A stretch of 64,000 nucleotides of DNA, from assembly GCF_002980555.1 (NCBI RefSeq), contig NZ_PVBT01000010.1, positions 124,001 to 188,000 of the forward strand, given 5' to 3'. Below, piece after piece: positions 58,519-64,000 of this stretch. This DNA is from Phyllobacterium myrsinacearum. GTDB taxonomy: Bacteria; Pseudomonadota; Alphaproteobacteria; Rhizobiales; Rhizobiaceae. How positions within the stretch are numbered: the first letter of the stretch is position 1; the number at the start of each line of letters is the position of its first letter. The notes beneath the pieces were generated by a model that worked only from the letters and a program-made list of their open reading frames with translations, had not been told where the DNA came from and made no database searches. The position numbers were made by a program, and so were the translations under genes.

Positions 58519-59826
58519 TCACGCGGTGCGGCGGCGATAGATGGTGTCGAGCCAGACGGCGATCACCAGAACGATACCGACAACGATATTCTGCAGCGGC
58601 GTATCGAGGCCGAGAAGCACCATGCCCGAACTCAGTGACTGCATGAGCAGCGCGCCGATCATCGCACCGGCAATGGTGCCGACGCCGCCGGCCAGCGATG
58701 TTCCGCCAATCACCGCGGCAGCAATGGTCAGAAGCTCGTCCAGCGTGCCCTGGGCATTGGTTGCCGCGTTGAGGCGGGCGGTGGAGACCGCACCGGCGAT
58801 GGCGCAGAGAATGCCCATGATGATGAAAATCTTCATGGTAACCCAGCGTGTGTTGATACCGGCGAGATCGGCAGCCTCGGGATTGCCGCCCATGGCGAAG
58901 ACATAGCGGCCAAAGCGCGTGCGCGTGGTCACGAATGTCATGATGATCCCGGTTGCCACGGCAATCAGCACCGGAATGGCAATGCCATGCGAGATGAACA
59001 GGCCGCCGTCGGGAATGGTGATGTTGTTGGCCTCGGCATATTTACGCACGATGCCGATGGGCCAGTAATAGGCATTGGCAATCGCGACAGCCCCAAGCAC
59101 CAGACCGCAGCTGATGGCGGCCATGAACACTTCGGCCCAGACAGGACGGCGCGGAAAATTGAACCGCTGGCGCTGGCGGCGGCTGTTGGCCACCATGATG
59201 ACGATGGCAATGCAGGCGAGAATACCGAGAATCCAGCTCCACATGGAGCCGATGGATCCTTCCGGGCCGCCGCCCATCAGGCGGAAGGTCGAGTCCATCG
59301 GGGCAACCGTGCGGCCCGATGTGACCCACCAGGCGGCGCCGCGCCAGACGAGCAGACCGCCAAGGGTCACGATAAAGGCGGGAACCCCGAGGAAGGCAAT
59401 GATAAAACCCTGAAAGCCGCCGATGACGGCACCGGCGACAATGCCGATGCCCAGCGCGATGATCCAGGTGGCGGGATGTTCGAAACCGATGAGTTTCGGC
59501 AGCATTTCCGTCTGCATGACACCCATGATCATGCCGATGAAACCGAGCAGCGAGCCGACCGACAGGTCGATGTTGCGCGTCACGATGATCAGCACCATCC
59601 CGGTCGCCATGACGGCAACGGATGAGGTCTGGACGGAAAGATTCCACAGGTTGCGCGGTGTGAGGAACTGACCGCCGGAGAGAATCTGGAAAGCGATCCA
59701 GATGACAACCAGCGCACCGATCATGCCCAGAAGCCGGGTATCAAGTTCGGTGGCTCTGAAGAAGCGGGCAACAAAGCCAAGTTCGGAGGCGCGGGCCCGG
59801 TCAAGACTGACTGCCGGATCACTCAT
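58519..59826 (-). CDS. xylH: Xylose ABC transporter permease XylH
   Basis: A 435-residue BPD_transp_2 permease with about ten or more hydrophobic helices. Family segments are [40 protein letters not shown] and the cytoplasmic [20 protein letters not shown] followed by GINTR, then [20 protein letters not shown]. It carries a central loop of about 80 residues that is typical of XylH. It is separated from xylF by a hairpin that may lower its expression relative to the binding protein. A GGGGAGAG site precedes the ATG. Confidence 0.93.
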   Translation of the reverse strand: MSDPAVSLDRARASELGFVARFFRATELDTRLLGMIGALVVIWIAFQILSGGQFLTPRNLWNLSVQTSSVAVMATGMVLIIVTRNIDLSVGSLLGFIGMIMGVMQTEMLPKLIGFEHPATWIIALGIGIVAGAVIGGFQGFIIAFLGVPAFIVTLGGLLVWRGAAWWVTSGRTVAPMDSTFRLMGGGPEGSIGSMWSWILGILACIAIVIMVANSRRQRQRFNFPRRPVWAEVFMAAISCGLVLGAVAIANAYYWPIGIVRKYAEANNITIPDGGLFISHGIAIPVLIAVATGIIMTFVTTRTRFGRYVFAMGGNPEAADLAGINTRWVTMKIFIIMGILCAIAGAVSTARLNAATNAQGTLDELLTIAAAVIGGTSLAGGVGTIAGAMIGALLMQSLSSGMVLLGLDTPLQNIVVGIVLVIAVWLDTIYRRRTA

Positions 59827-59850
59827 TTATCTCTCCCCAGTTTCAGGTTC

Positions 59851-59886
59851 TTTTTAAAACGCCGCCGATCCAGTGGACCAGCGGCG
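59851..59886 (-). terminator. Hairpin between xylF and xylH
   Basis: CGCCGC / GCGGCG with a 15-base loop, followed on the minus strand by TTTT. Partial termination here would make more binding protein than permease, a pattern seen in many sugar ABC operons. Confidence 0.5.
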
Positions 59887-59912
59887 CTCAAGTTTAGCAG
59901 ATTATTCAGGAC

Positions 59913-60953
59913 TTACTTGCAGGCCGCGACCGAACCGGCCTTGACGCCCTGGCAGACAACATCCTTCTTCACCCAACCCGCGTCGATGATGACGTTGAGG
60001 TTGTCCTTGGTGATCGGAACCGGCGTCAGGAACACGGCATTGACCTCGACCTTGTTGGCACCGCCAGCAAATTTCTGGACCTTGGGAATGTCGGTCATCT
60101 TCTTGCCGTCGGCGAGAGCAGCGGCAATACCGGCGGCTTCCTTGCCCAGCTCACGCGAGTCTTTCCAGACCGAAACGGTCTGGGTACCGAGCGCGATGCG
60201 GTTCAGCGCCGCAAAGTCCGCATCCTGGCCGGAAACGGGAACCGTACCGGCAAGCCCCTGGGCCTGCAGGGCAGCGATGGCGCCACCGGCCGTGCCGTCA
60301 TTGGCGGCAACGACAGCGTCTATCTTGTTGTCGTTCTTGGTCAGGAACTGTTCCATGTTCTTCTGCGCATTGGCTGGCAGCCAGCCGTCCGTATAGGCTT
60401 CGCCGACATTCTTGATCTTGCCGGACGCAATGGCGTCCTTCAGAACTTCCTGCGCGCCGGAGAAGAGGAAATCGGCGTTCGGATCAGCCGAGCTGCCCTT
60501 GATGAAGGCGTAGTTGCCTTCCGGCTTCACGGCGAGGACACCGCGCGCCTGCATGCGGCCAACTTCCTTGTTGTCGAAGGTGATGTAGAACGCATCCTTG
60601 TTTTCGATGAGGCGGTCATAGCCGACGACCGGAATACCTTCAGCCACGGCCTTTTCAACGGCAGGTCCGATTGCGCTCGAATCCTGGGCAAGGATGATCA
60701 GGGCATTGGCGCCCTGCGAGATCAGGCTTTCAACGTCGGTGAGCTGCTTGGAAGCGGAAGACTGCGCATCGGCGGAAATATACTTGTCGCCATTGGCTTC
60801 AAGCGCCTTCTTGATGGCGGCTTCATCGGTCTTCCAGCGCTCTTCCTGAAAGTTGGACCAGGATACGCCAATGATCTTGTCTTTCGCCAGCGCCGGGCCA
60901 GCCAAAGAAACGGCAAGGGCAACACCCGCCAAAGCGGTTGCGTATTTTTTCAT
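59913..60953 (-). CDS. xylF: D-xylose-binding periplasmic protein XylF
   Basis: The 346-residue precursor has a signal peptide (1-23, ending GPALA) and a periplasmic-binding-protein-1 fold of the xylose type: [53 protein letters not shown] and [15 protein letters not shown] are conserved. It delivers D-xylose to XylHG. Start: ATG 60953 has GGGAGG six bases upstream. It is first in the minus-strand operon, divergent from xylR. Confidence 0.95.
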   Translation of the reverse strand: MKKYATALAGVALAVSLAGPALAKDKIIGVSWSNFQEERWKTDEAAIKKALEANGDKYISADAQSSASKQLTDVESLISQGANALIILAQDSSAIGPAVEKAVAEGIPVVGYDRLIENKDAFYITFDNKEVGRMQARGVLAVKPEGNYAFIKGSSADPNADFLFSGAQEVLKDAIASGKIKNVGEAYTDGWLPANAQKNMEQFLTKNDNKIDAVVAANDGTAGGAIAALQAQGLAGTVPVSGQDADFAALNRIALGTQTVSVWKDSRELGKEAAGIAAALADGKKMTDIPKVQKFAGGANKVEVNAVFLTPVPITKDNLNVIIDAGWVKKDVVCQGVKAGSVAACK

Positions 60954-61036
60954 GATAATCCTCCCAGTGCACATGGCACGTTGATCCCGTCAGATGTCTG
61001 GCCTTTCACCTCCAGCCAGGCACCCAAACCTCTTTA

Positions 61037-61051
61037 TTTCGAGGCTCGAAA
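61037..61051. promoter_or_regulatory. Palindrome upstream of xylF
   Basis: TTTCGAG and CTCGAAA around a single G make a 15-bp palindrome, 84 bases upstream of the xylF start. It could be a second regulator site for the xylF direction; it differs from the xylR-side repeat. Confidence 0.35.
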
Positions 61052-61108
61052 AAAATAGTGACTTAATTTGATTTCCATGTCAACATAGAATCTGATCTGC
61101 TAAGTTAT

Positions 61109-61136
61109 TGCGATGCAACAATATTTTTGCATCGCA
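61109..61136. promoter_or_regulatory. XylR operator candidate
   Basis: Perfect 10-bp arms TGCGATGCAA and TTGCATCGCA with an 8-base AT-rich spacer, between divergent xylF and xylR. It has the size and symmetry expected for a ROK-family repressor operator. An in-frame ATG of the xylR frame falls inside it, which argues for the downstream TTG start. Confidence 0.65.
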
Positions 61137-61163
61137 TCAAAAAAGACTTCGGGAGGAGATCGA

Positions 61164-62411
61164 TTGTTGGTTGACGAGATAGCCCGTCCGGACGACGTCC
61201 GGCGCCAGAATCGCAGGCTGGTTTTGGCCGCATTGCGCGGCCATGATCTTCTCTCGCGCACCGATATCGTGGCGCAAACCGGCCTCAGCGCATCGACGGT
61301 TTCGGCCATCACCACGGCACTCATCGCCGAAGGTATTGTCAATGAAAGCCGCGACGGCGATGTTACCGCCAATCGCCGAGGCCGTCCGCAGGTGGCGCTG
61401 ACGCTCAACCCGGAAATTGCGACAATCGCCACGGTTGAACTGGCACTCAACCTCGCCCACACGGTGCTGTTCGACTACAAGGGACAGGTGATCGCGCAGG
61501 AAATCCGCCGCATCCCGACGCTCGATGCAACCGCCGGCGACTTGACCCGGGCGATCTGCGAAATGCTTGACGGCCTGCTCGCCGGCATGCCGGGCAGCGC
61601 GGGCCGGCTCATGCACATCTCCATGGGCGTCCAGGGTGTCACCGATGCCGCCAGCGCGACCATGCTCTGGTCGCCGATCACACCCGACATCAACGTGGCA
61701 TTCGGCGACATCCTCTGCGCCCGCTATGGCGTCAGCGTTGCCGTTGCCAATGATTGCAGCATGATCGCCGAGGCGCTGCGCTGGACCGATCCGGAACACT
61801 ACACCGAAGACTTTGCCGCCATTCTCCTGTCGCACGGCATCGGCATGGGCCTTTATCTCAAGGGTAAGCCGTTTCTCGGCGTCCAGTCTTCCGGTGCCGA
61901 ATTCGGCCATATGCTGCATGTTCCCAATGGCGCGCTGTGCCGCTGCGGCCGCCACGGCTGCATCGAGGCCTATGCCAGCGACTATGCCATCCTGCGCCGC
62001 ACAGCCGGCGAGGATGAACAGGCCCAGCCGGCCCAGGATGTCGACGCCGCGTCGTTCAACGCCGTTGCCGACCGTGCCCGCAGCCGCGACGGCGCGGAGC
62101 GGGCGGCATTCCGCAAGGCAGGGCAGGCCATCGGTTCCGGTCTGCGCAGCCTTTTCTCGCTGATCGACCCCGTGCCCATCGCGCTTGTCGGGCCCGGTGC
62201 CGGTGTCTTCGACCTCATCGAGCCGGATTTGCGGGAAATCGTATCGGGCACGACCGGCTGGGGCGGCAAGCCCGACCTGACCATCCGCTGCTATCCCGAC
62301 GAGCATCCGCTCATCCTGCAGGGCTGCATGATGACTTCCCTGCTGCACCTCGATACCCAGCTTTTCGCCCCCGGCGATCTGCGGGAAGCACCGCTGCGGC
62401 GTGCGATCTAG
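61164..62411 (+). CDS. xylR: ROK-family xylose repressor XylR
   Basis: A ROK-type transcriptional regulator of about 415 residues. The N-terminal helix-turn-helix reads LLSRTDIVAQTGLSASTVSA, and the sugar-kinase-like domain follows with the ROK zinc motif CRCGRHGCIE and GAEFGHML before it. I start it at TTG 61164, which has GGGAGGAG five bases upstream; the ATG at 61113 (432 residues) lies inside an inverted repeat and lacks a ribosome site. A second TTG follows at once. It is first in xylR-xylB-xylA and divergent from xylFHG, which it presumably represses until xylose binds. Confidence 0.9.
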   Translation: MLVDEIARPDDVRRQNRRLVLAALRGHDLLSRTDIVAQTGLSASTVSAITTALIAEGIVNESRDGDVTANRRGRPQVALTLNPEIATIATVELALNLAHTVLFDYKGQVIAQEIRRIPTLDATAGDLTRAICEMLDGLLAGMPGSAGRLMHISMGVQGVTDAASATMLWSPITPDINVAFGDILCARYGVSVAVANDCSMIAEALRWTDPEHYTEDFAAILLSHGIGMGLYLKGKPFLGVQSSGAEFGHMLHVPNGALCRCGRHGCIEAYASDYAILRRTAGEDEQAQPAQDVDAASFNAVADRARSRDGAERAAFRKAGQAIGSGLRSLFSLIDPVPIALVGPGAGVFDLIEPDLREIVSGTTGWGGKPDLTIRCYPDEHPLILQGCMMTSLLHLDTQLFAPGDLREAPLRRAI

Positions 62412-62435
62412 CCTCCATATTTCAAAGGATATTCC

Positions 62436-63890
62436 ATGTATCTCGGTCTCGATCTAGGCACATCCGGCGTCAAGGCGCTGTTGATTGACGACAAGCAATC
62501 CGTCATCGGTTCCGGCACGGGATCGCTGGACGTCTCGCGGCCGCATTCCGGCTGGTCGGAACAGGACCCGGCGCACTGGATCGGCGCAACGGAAGATGCC
62601 ATTGCCGCACTGAAGGCCAGTCATCCCAAAGAATTGGCTGCTGTGAAAGGCATCGGTCTTTCCGGCCAGATGCATGGCGCAACGCTGCTTGACGGCAATG
62701 ACGGCGTGCTGCGGCCCTGCATGTTGTGGAACGACACGCGCAGCCATGCGGAAGCAGCCGAACTCGACGGCAACCCGATCTTTCGCGCGCTCAGCGGCAA
62801 CATTGTTTTTCCCGGCTTTACCGCCCCGAAAGTGATGTGGGTGAAGAACAACGAACCGGAGATTTTCGCAAAACTCCGGCGGGTGTTGCTGCCGAAGGAT
62901 TATCTGCGGCTCTGGCTGACCGGCGAGCACGTCTCCGAAATGTCCGATGCGGCGGGAACCTCCTGGCTGGATGTCGGCAAACGCGCCTGGTCGGACGAGC
63001 TGCTCGGCGCATCCGGACTGGACAGAAGCCACATGCCGTCCCTCGTCGAGGGAACCGCTGTTTCCGGCACGCTGAAAGCCGGTCTGGCCGCGCGCTGGGG
63101 CATGGGCAACGGGGTGGTTGTTGCCGGGGGCGCCGGGGACAATGCCGCTTCCGCCTGCGGCATGGGCACCGTGGCGGAAGGCCATGCCTTCGTCTCGCTC
63201 GGCACATCCGGCGTGCTGTTTGCTGCCAACAATGCGTATCTGCCCAACCCGGCCAGTGCCGTTCACACGTTCTGCCATGCCCTCCCCGATACATGGCACC
63301 AGATGGGCGTGATCCTCTCCGCCACCGATGCACTCAACTGGTATGCGGGCATCACCGCGCGCAAGCCGGCGGAACTGACCGGCGAGCTGGGCGATACGCT
63401 GCGGGCCCCTTCCGGCGTCACCTTCCTGCCTTACCTCTCCGGCGAACGCACCCCGCACAACGATTCCGCCATCCGCGGCTCGTTCCAGGGACTGGAGCAT
63501 GCGAGCGACAGGGCAAGCCTGACCCAGGCCGTCCTCGAAGGCGTCGCCTTTGCCTTCCGCGACTGCCTGCATGCACTGGCCAGCGCCGGCACCAGGCTTG
63601 ACCGGGTGACTGCCGTCGGCGGCGGTTCGCGCTCCATCTACTGGCTGAAAACCATCGCCACGGCTCTCGGCATCCCCGTCGACATTCCTGCCGATGGGGA
63701 TTTCGGCGCAGCCTTCGGTGCCGCGAGGCTGGGATTGATCGCGGCGGAAAACGCCGATCCGCGCGCCATCTGCACGCAGCCCGCAACGGAAAAGACCATC
63801 GAGCCCGACAAGGGACTCACTGCCGATTTTGACGCCGCCTACCGGCGCTACCACAACCTCTATCCAGCATTAAAGGGAGTTCAATCATGA
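62436..63890 (+). CDS. xylB: Xylulokinase
   Basis: A 484-residue FGGY-family kinase that phosphorylates D-xylulose to xylulose-5-phosphate for the pentose phosphate pathway. N-terminal [17 protein letters not shown], the substrate loop [15 protein letters not shown] and the C-terminal [15 protein letters not shown] (ATP-binding) are the family hallmarks. It starts 25 bases after xylR and overlaps the xylA start by four bases. Confidence 0.96.
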   Translation: MYLGLDLGTSGVKALLIDDKQSVIGSGTGSLDVSRPHSGWSEQDPAHWIGATEDAIAALKASHPKELAAVKGIGLSGQMHGATLLDGNDGVLRPCMLWNDTRSHAEAAELDGNPIFRALSGNIVFPGFTAPKVMWVKNNEPEIFAKLRRVLLPKDYLRLWLTGEHVSEMSDAAGTSWLDVGKRAWSDELLGASGLDRSHMPSLVEGTAVSGTLKAGLAARWGMGNGVVVAGGAGDNAASACGMGTVAEGHAFVSLGTSGVLFAANNAYLPNPASAVHTFCHALPDTWHQMGVILSATDALNWYAGITARKPAELTGELGDTLRAPSGVTFLPYLSGERTPHNDSAIRGSFQGLEHASDRASLTQAVLEGVAFAFRDCLHALASAGTRLDRVTAVGGGSRSIYWLKTIATALGIPVDIPADGDFGAAFGAARLGLIAAENADPRAICTQPATEKTIEPDKGLTADFDAAYRRYHNLYPALKGVQS

Positions 63891-64000
63891 GCAGCGGATT
63901 TTTTGGTGACATCAAACCAGTCAAATATGAGGGGCCGGACAGCACCAATCCGCTTGCCTATCGCTTTTACAATCCCGAAGAGCTGATCAACGGCAAGCGC
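63887..64000 (+). CDS. xylA: Xylose isomerase, 3'-truncated by the window edge
   Basis: The first 38 codons are visible and read [18 protein letters not shown] and on to [15 protein letters not shown], the characteristic N-terminus of class II xylose isomerase, which interconverts D-xylose and D-xylulose. Catalytic metal and histidine residues lie beyond the window. The ATG at 63887 overlaps the xylB stop (ATGA), so the gene is part of the xylR-xylB-xylA operon. Confidence 0.93.
   Translation, partial: MSSGFFGDIKPVKYEGPDSTNPLAYRFYNPEELINGKR

Noticed and set aside
61113-61163. ATG start of the longest xylR frame
   Set aside because: It sits in a perfect inverted repeat without a ribosome site; the TTG at 61164 is better supported.

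Overview
The window reads as chromosomal DNA of an alphaproteobacterium of the order Hyphomicrobiales (Rhizobiales), most like the Brucella/Ochrobactrum/Phyllobacterium group. The reasons are a 2867-residue cyclic beta-1,2-glucan synthase, a Fur-family protein of the Mur type facing a sitABCD manganese operon, an lptC-lptA-lptB-rpoN-hpf-ptsN cluster, an OlsB-type ornithine-lipid acyltransferase beside mutS and glnD, and a half-size XylG. DNA is GC-rich with tightly packed, often 4-nt-overlapping genes. Genus is an inference; no rRNA or other species marker is present. I see no insertion sequence, prophage, CRISPR array, tRNA or rRNA.

Layout. 1-560: a VapC/Phd-type toxin-antitoxin pair cut by the window edge, with a palindromic operator candidate. 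690-2370: pgm and a terminator. 2395-6744 (minus): mrp, then a copper/cytochrome-oxidase-assembly operon (DUF2946-like, PepSY membrane protein, PCuAC chaperone, SCO). 6831-14755: a complete five-step histidine degradation regulon, hutIHGUD on minus and hutF-hutC on plus, around a 14-bp palindrome that fits a HutC operator. 14756-15917: a poorly understood module holding a structured AT-rich leader, a short ORF, an eight-cysteine protein of unknown function and a 58-residue exported peptide. 16100-19968: a sulfate/thiosulfate ABC transporter (sbp-cysT-cysW-cysA). 20279-28882: cgs. 28919-33080: sitABCD and divergent mur. 33166-35411: a cupin, a LysR regulator and a divergent EamA transporter.

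35473-40879 (minus): LPS export genes lptCAB, then rpoN, hpf and ptsN, separated by strong hairpins. 41141-46458 (plus): sppA, ihfB, a LapA-like membrane protein, an ornithine cyclodeaminase-family enzyme, two RNA-methyltransferase-like proteins and lspA. 46565-57703 (plus): olsB, mutS, glnD, murJ, a VOC protein, trpS, a universal stress protein and nfuA, closed by a long-stem terminator. 57726-64000: the xylose regulon, xylFHG on minus, xylR-xylB-xylA on plus, with a 10-bp-arm inverted repeat ahead of xylR.

Functional threads. Carbon/nitrogen regulation is represented by rpoN, ptsN and glnD. Envelope biogenesis is represented by lptABC, cgs, olsB, murJ, lspA and sppA. Nutrient uptake and catabolism (hut, xyl, sulfate, manganese) each come with a recognisable local regulator or operator candidate, except sulfate, whose regulator is not visible. 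The least explained stretch is 14800-16020: short TAGAA/TTCTA palindromes occur both before the cysteine-rich gene module and before the sulfate-binding protein gene.
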